Positions 53,343-60,717 of a stretch of 64,000 bases of DNA are shown here, piece by piece. Under the pieces are notes generated by a model, which searched no databases, was not told the DNA's origin, and saw only the letters and a program-made list of their open reading frames with translations. This stretch comes from Methylomicrobium sp035916875. Its GTDB lineage: Bacteria; Pseudomonadota; Gammaproteobacteria; Methylococcales; Methylomonadaceae. The DNA is taken from NCBI RefSeq assembly GCF_035916875.1, contig NZ_JAXUHN010000090.1, positions 62,001 through 126,000 of the forward strand, given 5' to 3'. The translations under genes and the position numbers were made by a program. How positions within the stretch are numbered: the first letter of the stretch is position 1; every line of letters starts with the position of its first letter.

Positions 53343-54709
53343 ACATACCCTGCAAAATCGTTGAGTCCGGATACCCGGTCGCCATCGTCATGGATAGAAA
53401 CCGAGTCGTGCAGCACGCGGCGCTTACCGGTGGATTCGAACTCTATCAATGCCGGCGTATTGGAACCCGCATGAATCGCCAAAAAGCAGGCCCACGCCCG
53501 GTCGGCGTGGCCTGCGGCATCGCTATCGGCGACAAACCGGGGTGATCCCGTCGCCGAGACTTCTTTTTTCAGCTTATGCAAATCATTTCTAAGTTCGGAG
53601 ACTCCCGCGGGGATGCGTAGCCGCCTGTCTTCGAACATCTCTTTGCCTGTTGTTGCCAATAAGAGCTTATTCGGGCCGGTAAACAGCACGCCCTCGACGC
53701 GGCTTGTGCCATAACGTCGCCGAGCATCTTCAACCGGCTTTTCGCCCATGCCGGTCTGATCCATGCAAACGCGTAAAACACGGTATCGCATAAATACATC
53801 AGCCAGAAGTGCATCTTGATCAGCAAAGCTAATACGCCGCTTTGCAATAATTTCACGTGTCCAGAAAACATCACCAATCACCTCAACTATCCAGATTACA
53901 AACAAATCGTTCCGAGCCGCAATATCGACGCCCACGAAACACGGGCCGCCGGCGTAATGCTCCGGAATGCCGGCATGATCATGTTCGACGCTATTGATCA
54001 ACTCAAACGACAACCAGGCCGAAGCCTCATCGAGCCATTTCAGCTCGAATTCCTGCGCCCACGCATCCTCATCGTTCAAAGCCTGGCGCATTTCCTCCAC
54101 ATCGCGCGGCAAACCGTCCGCCACCGCCTGATAAATATCGACGGTATGGCGCGACCAGGCGCTGTCTTCGCTGGTGCAGAGGTCATAAAACTTGTTGCCC
54201 TTGCCGTTGGGCGTACTGGTCACGCGCAGCTTGAATCCGGCCGAAATAACCGGAAACAGCGCGGTCCAGATCTTGCGGCTGTCGGCATGGAAGGCGAACT
54301 CGTCCAGGAAGACGTTCGCCGAGAAGCCGCGCGCGGTGTCCGGATTGGCCGGCAGCGCGGTGATCTTGTTCAACTTGCTGAGGACCACCTGCAGCGCCTT
54401 GCGCTTGAGGCCCGAGTCCTCGTCGTACCAGTCGATTTCCTCCACCCCATAGCTCGATGCGGCGCGGCCGTAGGCTTCCAGGTGGCGGAATACGCCTTCT
54501 TCCATCGCCTCCCGCGCCTGGCGTTCTCCCCGCGACAGGATCACCCAGGGCGAACGGCGCCCGGCGGCCTCGGCTTGCAGGGCGTCGTCGACCAGTTCCA
54601 GGGTGGTGGTAAAGGTCTTGCCGGTTTGCCGGGCGAAGCGGCCCAGCTTGAAACGGGCTTTATCCTTCAGCCAGGTCTTTTGGTAGAGGTAGAGGTCGAG
54701 GGCGGTCAC
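53339..54709 (-). CDS. Mu gp28-like terminase large subunit
   Basis: DNA-packaging ATPase and nuclease of the Mu head module, 456 residues. The ATPase has RFARQTGKTFTTTLE (Walker A type) and NVFLDEFAFH (Walker B with catalytic Glu). The RNase H-like nuclease half contains GVDIAARNDLFVIW and FVADSDAAGHADRAWACFLA. It is followed at once by the portal gene. The protein looks full-length and undamaged. Confidence 0.92.
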   Translation of the reverse strand: MTALDLYLYQKTWLKDKARFKLGRFARQTGKTFTTTLELVDDALQAEAAGRRSPWVILSRGERQAREAMEEGVFRHLEAYGRAASSYGVEEIDWYDEDSGLKRKALQVVLSKLNKITALPANPDTARGFSANVFLDEFAFHADSRKIWTALFPVISAGFKLRVTSTPNGKGNKFYDLCTSEDSAWSRHTVDIYQAVADGLPRDVEEMRQALNDEDAWAQEFELKWLDEASAWLSFELINSVEHDHAGIPEHYAGGPCFVGVDIAARNDLFVIWIVEVIGDVFWTREIIAKRRISFADQDALLADVFMRYRVLRVCMDQTGMGEKPVEDARRRYGTSRVEGVLFTGPNKLLLATTGKEMFEDRRLRIPAGVSELRNDLHKLKKEVSATGSPRFVADSDAAGHADRAWACFLAIHAGSNTPALIEFESTGKRRVLHDSVSIHDDGDRVSGLNDFAGYV

Positions 54710-54743
54710 GGCTTAATAGCTCTAATTCGGGTTAGCCGCTCGT

Positions 54744-54989
54744 TTATTTACCTTCGGGGCGCTTGTCCAGTCCCTTTTCGGCCAGCATTTCGGCCACGTC
54801 GTCGATGTGCAGGCAATCAACCATGCAGGCGATTTCCTGGGATGGGGATTGGATGGGGGCAATATATCCGTTGCAATAATCGTTTCCAGGAGTGGCGCTG
54901 TGCAGCACGCCGACAGCAACAATCTTGCCGCCTTCCAGTTTAACCAACTTGTCGCCGTTATTTGCCCCGCGGCCATTGCGGTAATGCAT
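54744..54989 (-). CDS. Small conserved-looking phage protein
   Basis: An 81-residue protein starting MHYRNGRGANNGDKLV with a good ribosome-binding site (AAGAGGA). The pattern NGDKLVKLEGGK, GNDYCNG and CLHIDD is of a type often seen in phage early or packaging regions; function is unknown. It lies between the terminase gene and the gene at 55076. Confidence 0.7.
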   Translation of the reverse strand: MHYRNGRGANNGDKLVKLEGGKIVAVGVLHSATPGNDYCNGYIAPIQSPSQEIACMVDCLHIDDVAEMLAEKGLDKRPEGK

Positions 54990-55075
54990 TTGATTTTCCT
55001 CTTAATTGTGCCCTAGCTTGTGTAGGTGTAGGGGCTAAACCGTCATTCAACCCTCCCGGAATCGAGGGCGGTCAT

Positions 55076-55396
55076 TTATAGCGGGAAATCATCATCGTCA
55101 TCGTCATGCGACGCGACTGAATTGCCCAAGCGCGGCATCTCGTAGGCTTGTATCGGTTTTGCTCGTAGATTTGCCGCCAACGCTCTTGCCACTTCTTCCG
55201 TGGTAATGGTCATCCCGTAAATCGCCCCATTGGTGAAAAATCGGGTATAACCGGGAACACCATCAACTTCTGGTACGTCGATACGGATGAAATGACATCC
55301 GCCAATAGTCTGCTCGCTCAAAAGGCCAGCTAAACGCTGGTGACCGAAAAGTTCCAGCAGTCCCCACGATTCAAATTTGTCTTGTTTTTCGCTCAT
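55076..55396 (-). CDS. Conserved phage protein of unknown function
   Basis: A 106-residue protein beginning MSEKQDKFESWGLLELFGHQ, with conserved-looking HFIRIDVPE and YGMTITTEEVARALA, and a run of aspartates at the C-terminus. Proteins with this beginning occur in many phages but have no known role. It overlaps the DUF3486 gene stop by 4 bp. Confidence 0.7.
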   Translation of the reverse strand: MSEKQDKFESWGLLELFGHQRLAGLLSEQTIGGCHFIRIDVPEVDGVPGYTRFFTNGAIYGMTITTEEVARALAANLRAKPIQAYEMPRLGNSVASHDDDDDDFPL

Positions 55397-55944
55397 ACCA
55401 ATCCATAAACCTCGCGACGAACCGCCGCCAACGTATCCGCATCCAGTTTTTTCGGCCCGCTTTGCGTCTCGCCGGCCTGCGTTTCCAGCTTCGAGAATGC
55501 CTTGTCCAGCTTATCCTTGATGTCCGCCTGCCACTTCTTCTGCAATACGCTCGCCTTGGTCATATCCAGCACGCTGCGCGCCGCCTCTTTCAGCAGCATC
55601 ACCCGCTCGCCGGGCTCGGCCTCGTCCAGATCCTGCAATGTCACCATCACATCAAACAGCTCCGACTGCACCATCGATATGACCGCCGCCGAGCGCAGAT
55701 CCGCATCGTCCGGCGCGGCTTCCGCGATCAGCTTGGCGGCCTCTGTACTATTGCGCACAGCCTGCAAGCGGCGCTGCAACTTGCTGCCGTGCCGATAGGC
55801 TGCGCTGCGCGAAATCTCCAGGCCGTTGGCCTTCAGCCAGTCGACCAGGCCATCGTAATCCTTGAAGTTACGCCGGATCAGCTCGCCCTCGAATGCGGCG
55901 CGCTGCTCCGGTGTAAAGTCGTCGATCGGCGACGGCCTAGGCAC
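55393..55944 (-). CDS. Mu gp27-like protein (DUF3486), probable small terminase
   Basis: A 183-residue, mostly helical protein of the DUF3486 family, with an N-terminal HTH-like region (LVDWLKANGLEISRSAAYRH) and long helices. It occupies the Mu gp27 position just before the large terminase and is likely the DNA-recognition subunit of packaging. It overlaps the genes on both sides. Confidence 0.85.
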   Translation of the reverse strand: MPRPSPIDDFTPEQRAAFEGELIRRNFKDYDGLVDWLKANGLEISRSAAYRHGSKLQRRLQAVRNSTEAAKLIAEAAPDDADLRSAAVISMVQSELFDVMVTLQDLDEAEPGERVMLLKEAARSVLDMTKASVLQKKWQADIKDKLDKAFSKLETQAGETQSGPKKLDADTLAAVRREVYGLV

Positions 55945-56176
55945 CGGATTTCTCCTGTTTTAGCTCCTTGAGCATATCCTTCCTGACCTGCGTCGATCTG
56001 TTCAGCAGCGCTTGCCATATGGCTTGCTGCTTTGGCGTCATTGCCTCGTTTAAATAGCTATCGAGAAAACCGGCCATGCCTTCGACATTCTTGGCGATAT
56101 CGCTCGCCACCATGATATGCGCGAACACATCAATGATCTCTTTCTGCGGTGCTGACAGCGTGACCTTACGCGTCAT
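55937..56176 (-). CDS. Hypothetical helical phage protein
   Basis: A 79-residue protein (MTRKVTLSAPQKEIIDVFAH) predicted to be all helical. A longer frame to 56239 overlaps the upstream gene; the ATG at 56176 avoids most of that. It sits between the gp26-like and gp27-like genes. Confidence 0.65.
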   Translation of the reverse strand: MTRKVTLSAPQKEIIDVFAHIMVASDIAKNVEGMAGFLDSYLNEAMTPKQQAIWQALLNRSTQVRKDMLKELKQEKSGA

Positions 56177-56477
56177 GGTATTTCTCCGGCCGCGCAATGC
56201 CCGGTTCGACCGGCACAGTGTACTCGACCACGTCCACACCGTAGCGGTCCAATTTGCAAAACCAGCGCCCGTCCGGCTGCCGGTCGATCGTCACCAGGTC
56301 GCGCTCGTCCAGATAATCCATCTCGCGCCGCACCTCGTTCTGGGTCGAGTCCGGGTATTCCGATTGCACTACCGACAGCACCAGCTTTTCATACGCGCCG
56401 GTCGGCCTTGCATTGTTCAGCGTCAGCAGGATCATCCAGCGTATCGTTTCGCGGCGGATTTTTACCATGTCAGCCAT
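56166..56477 (-). CDS. Mu gp26-like winged-helix phage protein
   Basis: A 103-residue protein with a winged-helix look: helices RRETIRWMILLTLNNA and STQNEVRREMDYLDERDLVT, then a short beta wing. Position and size match Mu gp26. The role is unknown, possibly DNA binding near packaging. It overlaps its upstream neighbour by 8 bp. Confidence 0.72.
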   Translation of the reverse strand: MADMVKIRRETIRWMILLTLNNARPTGAYEKLVLSVVQSEYPDSTQNEVRREMDYLDERDLVTIDRQPDGRWFCKLDRYGVDVVEYTVPVEPGIARPEKYHDA

Positions 56478-56853
56478 CGTGGCTCCCCTTCAATAATACG
56501 TTTTCCAGTCGGATGGCCAGGCCGTCGATCTTCGCCTCGATCACGGTCTGGTTTCTCACATAATCCTCGCGTCGCACGTAATGCAACGGCAGATCGGCCT
56601 TTAATGTCAGCACATCGCGCTCGACGCGCCGCCATTCCTGTTCGTTGGCGCTGGCAGTCTGCTCCAGCGCGGCAAATTTGTTATCCCAGTGCCGGCCGGC
56701 CTCGACGCGCGCATCCTCCATTGCCTTGAAGCGCTCGTCGAGCCGGGTCATCACCTGCTTGATCAGCACCTTGCCGACCGTCCACAGCGCGGTCACAAAT
56801 GCCACCAATACCGCGCAGAGCACACCGATTGCCTGCCATGTCATCACGGTCAT
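56470..56853 (-). CDS. Membrane-anchored coiled-coil phage protein (Mu gp25-like)
   Basis: A 127-residue protein with one N-terminal transmembrane helix (about 7-27) and a long coiled coil (about 35-125) including ADLPLHYVRREDYVRNQTVI. This matches the DUF2730/Mu gp25 style. The ATG at 56853 overlaps the TraR-like gene stop by 4 bp; the longer frame to 56901 lies inside that gene. Confidence 0.75.
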   Translation of the reverse strand: MTVMTWQAIGVLCAVLVAFVTALWTVGKVLIKQVMTRLDERFKAMEDARVEAGRHWDNKFAALEQTASANEQEWRRVERDVLTLKADLPLHYVRREDYVRNQTVIEAKIDGLAIRLENVLLKGSHDG

Positions 56854-57044
56854 GTTCGGTTGACCTCGCGTTCCCAGTCGTCCCGGTATTCGGCGCCGCA
56901 CCAGCGCATGCCGACTGCCAGCGGTTCACCGCAAAACAGGCATTCGCCGGTCGCGATTGCCTCGGGTGTATCCCGGTGCATGTGTTCGCGCTGCACCCGT
57001 TGTAGCATCTCGATTTCCTGTTCGGCGCGGTCGGCTATGTCCAT
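56850..57044 (-). CDS. TraR/DksA-type zinc-finger phage protein
   Basis: A 64-residue protein with the C4 finger ECLFCGEPLAVGMRWCGAEYRDDWER in two parts (CxxC ... C), and an N-terminal DxADRA-type helix. It belongs to the TraR-like group that binds RNA polymerase and mimics DksA/ppGpp. It may shift host transcription during phage growth. The fourth zinc ligand is not clearly a cysteine, so metal binding may be altered. Confidence 0.8.
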   Translation of the reverse strand: MDIADRAEQEIEMLQRVQREHMHRDTPEAIATGECLFCGEPLAVGMRWCGAEYRDDWEREVNRT

Positions 57045-57220
57045 TACCAGCCTCTTTCCTCACGCCGTGCCCGCCGATTTTTACTTTTTGATTTGCGTAA
57101 ATAGGATGAGCAGCATTTCGGTTCATCTGGCCGCATTGCAACGATAACTATTTCGTGATGTTGCTCAGGTTGCGGGTTTATCGCTGACATTAGCAAGGCA
57201 GTGACGAGAAGGTTGTGCAT
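57044..57220 (-). CDS. Small basic phage protein
   Basis: A 58-residue frame starting MHNLLVTALLMSAINPQPEQ and ending in a basic tail. It starts one base after the stop of the 77-residue gene and its TAA overlaps the TraR-like ATG, which supports its being translated. A short hydrophobic N-terminus could be a signal or membrane segment. No family recognised. Confidence 0.5.
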   Translation of the reverse strand: MHNLLVTALLMSAINPQPEQHHEIVIVAMRPDEPKCCSSYLRKSKSKNRRARREERGW

Positions 57221-57221
57221 G

Positions 57222-57455
57222 TTATTTGCTCTGCTCCTTCACCCAGGCCACCGCCAGCTCCACCGCCAGATTCACCAAAAACCCAGCCAGCGCATAATCT
57301 AGTTCCTGTAAACGCGCCACCGCCGCGGCCCGCTTCTCTTCATTGGTCATGTCCCGGTTTTGCAAATCCAGCACAATGCCCTTGGCGGCCTCGAACGGCA
57401 CTCCCCCAACCATTTGCTTGGCGAACAGATTGATCGCTATCGCGCCCACTTTCAT
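57222..57455 (-). CDS. Hypothetical phage protein of the lysis/pre-packaging region
   Basis: A 77-residue protein (MKVGAIAINLFAKQMVGGVP) with two amphipathic or hydrophobic helices. It starts inside the stop of the upstream 46-residue gene (ATGA overlap). Similar proteins occur in Mu-like phages between the lysis genes and gp25; function is unknown. Confidence 0.65.
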   Translation of the reverse strand: MKVGAIAINLFAKQMVGGVPFEAAKGIVLDLQNRDMTNEEKRAAAVARLQELDYALAGFLVNLAVELAVAWVKEQSK

Positions 57456-57592
57456 AAATACATCACTCCCAGTCCCAATACCAAAACGCCGATCATCGCC
57501 CAGCAATAGCCATCAAACCGGCTACCGCGATAGTCTACCCATAAGTACACCGTCAGCCGGTGCTGCGCTTTACGCCATAAATCAGTAAACAC
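57452..57592 (-). CDS. Small single-helix membrane protein
   Basis: A 46-residue frame with GTG start. The first half is basic and polar (DLWRKAQHRLTVYLW); the second half is one hydrophobic helix (CWAMIGVLVLGLGVMYL). It overlaps the lipoprotein gene by 11 bp and the next gene by 4 bp, forming an unbroken chain. It could be a holin- or spanin-associated protein. No database evidence was available. Confidence 0.55.
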   Translation of the reverse strand: MFTDLWRKAQHRLTVYLWVDYRGSRFDGYCWAMIGVLVLGLGVMYL

Positions 57593-57719
57593 ACGTCACC
57601 CCCGGCTGAAAGTTGTAAACGTAAATCGGCCGTATCAGGTCTCCGCCATAGGCCAGCGACAAATGACACGGAGACGAACAGCCGGCCAGCAGCGGTGCCA
57701 GCAGCATTATTTTGCGCAT
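57582..57719 (-). CDS. Small outer-membrane lipoprotein, candidate o-spanin (Rz1-like)
   Basis: A 45-residue protein beginning MRKIMLLAPLLAGCSS; the lipobox LLAGC is clear and the mature part is only about 32 residues. In Mu, gp23/gp24 in this position are the spanins that fuse inner and outer membranes at lysis. The protein is not proline-rich like most Rz1, so the call is tentative. It overlaps the previous gene by 13 bp. Confidence 0.6.
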   Translation of the reverse strand: MRKIMLLAPLLAGCSSPCHLSLAYGGDLIRPIYVYNFQPGVTCVY

Positions 57720-57958
57720 GCCGCCTGGTGCGCCGCGATCTGGGCGGTATATTCCCGAACCAGTTGCTCGCAGCCCTCGTCGCATTTCAAAAGATTGCCC
57801 TCGAAAATTTCCAGGTTGACCTGTTTAGTGAACGGCTTCGGCTCGGGCACCGCGGCGCAAAAATCGGCCTCGGCGGCCTTGCCGCCGCCAATCACCATGC
57901 AGCTATTTAGAATTGCGGCGGACCAGATCAGCCACATTACTCGTTTGAGCTTGCGCAT
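57707..57958 (-). CDS. Membrane-anchored lysis-cassette protein, candidate i-spanin
   Basis: An 83-residue protein with an N-terminal hydrophobic segment (VMWLIWSAAILNSCMVIGG) and a helical C-terminal part containing paired cysteines (CDEGCEQ). It could be an inner-membrane spanin or, using the SCM cysteine, a lipoprotein. Position matches the Mu gp23/gp24 spanin locus. Confidence 0.55.
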   Translation of the reverse strand: MRKLKRVMWLIWSAAILNSCMVIGGGKAAEADFCAAVPEPKPFTKQVNLEIFEGNLLKCDEGCEQLVREYTAQIAAHQAACAK

Positions 57959-58121
57959 ACGCTACTCCCGTCTTATCGATTTTATGACCGACGCCCAGCG
58001 CGATCAGGCCGTTGCCGACGAACTGCATGCACTCGTCAACGCCGTGCAGGCCGAAAAACGTGCCCAACACGCCGTAAACGATCAACAAGAAGGCACCGGC
58101 CTTGGTTTTCCAGCCACTCAT
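57903..58121 (-). CDS. Putative holin-like membrane protein
   Basis: A 72-residue protein with an N-terminal transmembrane helix (about 8-27, GAFLLIVYGVLGTFFGLHGV) and a second, weaker one (MQFVGNGLIALGVGHKI). The tail is polar. Holin-type proteins of this size lie next to endolysins. It overlaps its neighbours at both ends. Confidence 0.6.
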   Translation of the reverse strand: MSGWKTKAGAFLLIVYGVLGTFFGLHGVDECMQFVGNGLIALGVGHKIDKTGVAYAQAQTSNVADLVRRNSK

Positions 58122-58450
58122 GGTTCACCCCCGCAATTGGCGTTGAAACGCTCGCGCAACGAATCGCGCAATTCAACGGTAATGACATAATCCACAACCC
58201 AGGCCTCGCGCTGCTCCGGAGATTTACCGGCAAACTTCGGGTCGCGATGATCAAGCCAGTATTTGTCGGCGGAAAAACGGTTGTAGCCGGCCAGGGTTTC
58301 CGCGCACAAGCCTTGCTGATATTCAGCATATAAAGGATCGCCGGGGTCGAGCGCGTTAAAGCGCGGCTCGGCCCGCGCCGAGGCGCAAATAAAAAACAAG
58401 GCAACGGCAAATAAAGCGGTAACAATGCAACTGCTATAGGTATTTCTCAT
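58118..58450 (-). CDS. Exported phage protein of unknown function
   Basis: A 110-residue protein with a clear signal peptide (about 1-27, cleavage after ARA) and a mature part with cysteines near both ends (GLCAET and NANCGG) that could form a disulfide in the periplasm. It lies between endolysin and holin-like genes and overlaps both by 4 bp. It might be a lysis regulator or an envelope-modifying protein. Confidence 0.6.
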   Translation of the reverse strand: MRNTYSSCIVTALFAVALFFICASARAEPRFNALDPGDPLYAEYQQGLCAETLAGYNRFSADKYWLDHRDPKFAGKSPEQREAWVVDYVITVELRDSLRERFNANCGGEP

Positions 58451-58959
58451 GGCATATCCAAAAGATGGGGGGGAAGCGGCTGCATCTCACCACGCAGCCA
58501 GGTGTACACGTCAAATCCCGGGCATGTCTTGGTCCATTCGCTTCGGTCGATGTGACCGTCGCCGTTGGCGTCCGGCGAGGTGTCGCGGTGCCCTAACACG
58601 TGTGCGTTTGGGAATTTCATCAATAACGCCAGCACCAGCGCTTTCAGGGCATCCCATTGCCGAATCGTGAATTTATCGGTGCCCACCAGGCAAATGCCGA
58701 TGCTGCTTAGATTGCGGCCCTGGCAATGCGCGCCGATTTCGTACTGGTTGCGGCCGATTTCAACGCCGCCCTTAATGCCGATCACAAAGTGGTAGCCAAT
58801 ATGCTTGTGCGGGCTGTATTGCGCCTGACGCGGATCACGCTTGAAGCCGCGCTTGGCGTGCCATTGGTCGATATCGAATGCGGTAAACCATTTGCCGTTG
58901 GGCGTTGCCGCGCAATGGATAATGATTTCGTTGATACGATCGAGCGGTCTAGTGCTCAC
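58447..58959 (-). CDS. N-acetylmuramoyl-L-alanine amidase endolysin with an EF-hand-like loop
   Basis: T7-lysozyme-type (amidase_2) endolysin of 170 residues that would cut the amide bond between muramic acid and the peptide. Zinc ligands are His15 (IIIHCAAT), His124 (LGHRD) and Cys146 (KTCPGFD). Between the last two lies a loop DANGDGHIDRSE (130-141) that matches the 12-residue EF-hand calcium-binding pattern. The GTG at 58959 has GGGGG 7 bp upstream; a TTG further up lacks this. No signal peptide, so a holin is needed. Confidence 0.9.
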   Translation of the reverse strand: MSTRPLDRINEIIIHCAATPNGKWFTAFDIDQWHAKRGFKRDPRQAQYSPHKHIGYHFVIGIKGGVEIGRNQYEIGAHCQGRNLSSIGICLVGTDKFTIRQWDALKALVLALLMKFPNAHVLGHRDTSPDANGDGHIDRSEWTKTCPGFDVYTWLRGEMQPLPPHLLDMP

Positions 58960-59075
58960 ATGGAACCCCCGGAAAACGGAAACGGACAAAACAAATAAGT
59001 CCGGAACAGTTTATCGGGGTAGGTAAAGCGGGATAATCCGAAGGGCTTCGGAATGGGGGGTTTAAGCGGGGGAAG

Positions 59076-59101
59076 CCTGCGCGGTCATGCAACCGCGCAG
59101 G
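59076..59101. terminator. Ten-bp hairpin between the 71-residue gene and the lysis cassette
   Basis: CCTGCGCGGT (59076-59085) pairs perfectly with ACCGCGCAGG (59092-59101), loop of 6. No T-run follows on the minus strand (CTTCCCCC). A second hairpin CCGAAG/CTTCGG lies around 59038-59051. These may separate the antirepressor transcript from the late lysis transcript. Confidence 0.5.
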
Positions 59102-59107
59102 GTAAGG

Positions 59108-59323
59108 CTAGGAGTGGATTTGATACAGCATGTCTTTATCCTGCGGCAGCAGTTCTTCCATAATCGAAAACAGACAGGATAATGACTCTGGGTTCATGCA
59201 TATTTGCTTGCCGGGCGGGATGGCGTCGGCCATATCACGCATCACCTGCATGATATGCCGCACGCGATACATGCGCAGCTCCTGCTCTTCGGACAGCTCG
59301 AAATGGGCGGTCATCGGTTCCAT
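59108..59323 (-). CDS. Small helical phage protein after the antirepressor
   Basis: A 71-residue helical protein (MEPMTAHFELSEEQELRMYR) with a strong ribosome-binding site (AGGAGG). A longer frame to 59674 exists in the same phase but overlaps the antirepressor. No family recognised. It begins 8 bp after the antirepressor stop and is probably co-expressed with it. Confidence 0.7.
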   Translation of the reverse strand: MEPMTAHFELSEEQELRMYRVRHIMQVMRDMADAIPPGKQICMNPESLSCLFSIMEELLPQDKDMLYQIHS

Positions 59324-59331
59324 GACGCCTC

Positions 59332-60018
59332 CTACCAGCCCAATTGCGGATTGGCTTGCAGCCACAACCTGTATTGCCCGTCCGGCATCCGGTGCAGCGC
59401 CGCGTAACGCGGATTGATCAGGCCGCAGGCTTCCATGCTTTTCACCGCCCGGCGGCAGGCGCTGACCGATTTGTCGGCCATTTTGGCGATATAGCTGAAC
59501 GGGTAGCCGGTGTAATAATCGGCGCGGATCGTGCGCCAGTGCGGATATTTGGCGAACCAGAACGCCTCCAGGCGCGTGAGCTGGGTTTGTGTCTTTTGCA
59601 ACTGATTTTGCAGCTTTAAAACCGGTTCCTGGATGTCCCGTTTGGAAAAATGCTCCGCCAGTACCCGATAGCATTCCCGCTGATAAACCAGGATGGTTTC
59701 CTGCAATTGCGGCTTGACGCGGGAGGCGTCGATGGTGAATAGCCAGCCGTGGAAAAAATCTAATGACAGAAAAATAAGCTCCCTGGATTGCGCATCGCCG
59801 GGTAGCTGAGTTCGTATGACACGAATGCAGGTCGATAAAATTGGGTCACGCTTAATACGCTCAAATTGCCCATTCCAAGCAAGCCCCATTGATTCGACAA
59901 TAGGCTTCATCGCCACATAATGGGTCTTATCGACGTTGGCGATCAGGATGGCATGTTCGTGAAACCAGACGGTTTCCAATTGCTGGGCTTGCACTTGTAA
60001 GGCTTGTGGTTCGTTCAT
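59332..60018 (-). CDS. Phage antirepressor with P22 AR-type N-terminal domain
   Basis: A 228-residue protein. Residues about 10-125 match the P22 antirepressor N-terminal domain (YVAMKPIVESMGLAWNGQFE, FLSLDFFHGWLFTIDASRVK, LVYQRECYRVLAEHF). The C-terminal half has a coiled coil and a wHTH-like region (SYIAKMADKSVSACRRAVKS). Antirepressors inactivate phage repressors and so drive induction. The start at 60018 has CGGAG about 7 bp away; that site can pair with the C4-like RNA just upstream. Confidence 0.88.
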   Translation of the reverse strand: MNEPQALQVQAQQLETVWFHEHAILIANVDKTHYVAMKPIVESMGLAWNGQFERIKRDPILSTCIRVIRTQLPGDAQSRELIFLSLDFFHGWLFTIDASRVKPQLQETILVYQRECYRVLAEHFSKRDIQEPVLKLQNQLQKTQTQLTRLEAFWFAKYPHWRTIRADYYTGYPFSYIAKMADKSVSACRRAVKSMEACGLINPRYAALHRMPDGQYRLWLQANPQLGW

Positions 60019-60024
60019 GTTGAA

Positions 60025-60134
60025 CTCCGAGTGAAAAATAGGAAACCCGGCAGCATGACGCCAATCATGGGTGCCGGACTGGACGGGTTGGCGTACCGGT
60101 CACTCGGAACCGGCCCCCTCTTGCGAGGGGCCCG
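60025..60134 (-). ncRNA. C4-like antisense RNA element in the antirepressor leader
   Basis: On the minus strand, in the antirepressor leader, there is a hairpin with a GCAA tetraloop (about 60110-60134), then TCCGAGTGA (60100-60108), then a 7-bp stem ACGCCAA/TTGGCGT (60088-60094 with 60058-60064) around a C-rich loop. The nonamer TCCGAGTGA is exactly complementary to TCACTCGGA (60026-60034), which covers the antirepressor ribosome-binding site. This is the logic of C4 antisense RNA in phages P1 and P7, where C4 silences ant. The match to the Rfam C4 family is by memory of the pattern, not by a search. Confidence 0.6.
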
Positions 60135-60170
60135 CCCAGCCCGACATAACAGTGAACTGAGCGCTAAGCA

Positions 60171-60191
60171 TAAAAAAACCGCTTGAAGCGG
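60171..60191 (-). terminator. Rho-independent terminator between the two C4-like elements
   Basis: On the minus strand CCGC (60191-60188) pairs with GCGG (60182-60179), extended through TT/AA positions, and is followed by TTTTTTT (60178-60172). It would end transcripts coming from mor or from the upstream C4-like element. Confidence 0.7.
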
Positions 60192-60194
60192 CCT

Positions 60195-60270
60195 TATGCC
60201 GAGTAATTCCGAGACGCCAATCCCGTGCGCCGGATTGACGGCGCGGGCATAGCCTAATCTCTCGGAAAAC
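60195..60270 (-). ncRNA. Second C4-like structured RNA element, downstream of mor
   Basis: An 8-bp perfect outer stem (TTCCGAGA/TCTCGGAA, 60260-60267 with 60207-60214) encloses a GC-rich hairpin (GCGCCG/CGGCGC, 60227-60232 with 60239-60244, plus CCC/GGG). It shares about 30 bases in order with the element at 60025-60134: GACGCCAATC, GTGC..CCGGA.TG.ACGG and a final CGGAA. It is not a tRNA (no T loop, wrong spacing). A TTGACA lies at its 5' side (60275-60280). Confidence 0.45.
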
Positions 60271-60315
60271 AGTTTGTCAATCTAAAAAAATCATTACATT
60301 GCCTTCCATGTGCCA

Positions 60316-60717
60316 TCAATCCATCCCAAACAAATCAAATTGCCCGGCATTCGGCTCATTCTTGCCGACGATCGATAATATCTGCCGCTCGGTCAGCCCG
60401 TAGCGGCGGGCCAGGGTAAACAACTGCGCCCCTGCCTGGCGTTCCTCACGTATTTTCCTGTTGCGCACAACGCGCATCGCGGCGGCCGCGCGCGGGATCT
60501 GGATGATGTCCCCGGAAAAATTTATGCAGAACGCATGGGCCCGCTCCGCGCCCAGCCACAACACCAACTGATGCAGGCTATGAAGATGCGCCGCCTCCGG
60601 CACCGCCACATGCCCGCCGCCTGCATTTTCCAACAGCAGCAGCGCGGTCTCGACGTCGCAATACTCGGCGATCTCGCGCAGCTTGGGGGGCAAAAGGTGC
60701 AGGGGCAGATCGATCAT
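60316..60717 (-). CDS. Mor-family transcription activator
   Basis: A 133-residue homologue of the Mu Mor/C activators, which turn on the middle or late phage promoters. The C-terminal HTH (AGAQLFTLARRYGLTERQIL) is typical, preceded by IPRAAAAMRVVRNRKIREER. It lies in the Mu position after gemA and before the lysis genes. It overlaps the previous gene by 4 bp. Confidence 0.88.
   Translation of the reverse strand: MIDLPLHLLPPKLREIAEYCDVETALLLLENAGGGHVAVPEAAHLHSLHQLVLWLGAERAHAFCINFSGDIIQIPRAAAAMRVVRNRKIREERQAGAQLFTLARRYGLTERQILSIVGKNEPNAGQFDLFGMD

Noticed and set aside
53816..54943. A 375-residue plus-strand frame opposite the terminase gene
   Set aside because: Shadow of the gp28-type terminase; low-complexity arginine/glycine-rich translation and no ribosome-binding site.
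60200..60270. A tRNA on the minus strand
   Set aside because: There is an 8-bp outer stem, but no T loop, no proper D arm and a 6-base anticodon-like loop; it matches the neighbouring C4-like element instead.
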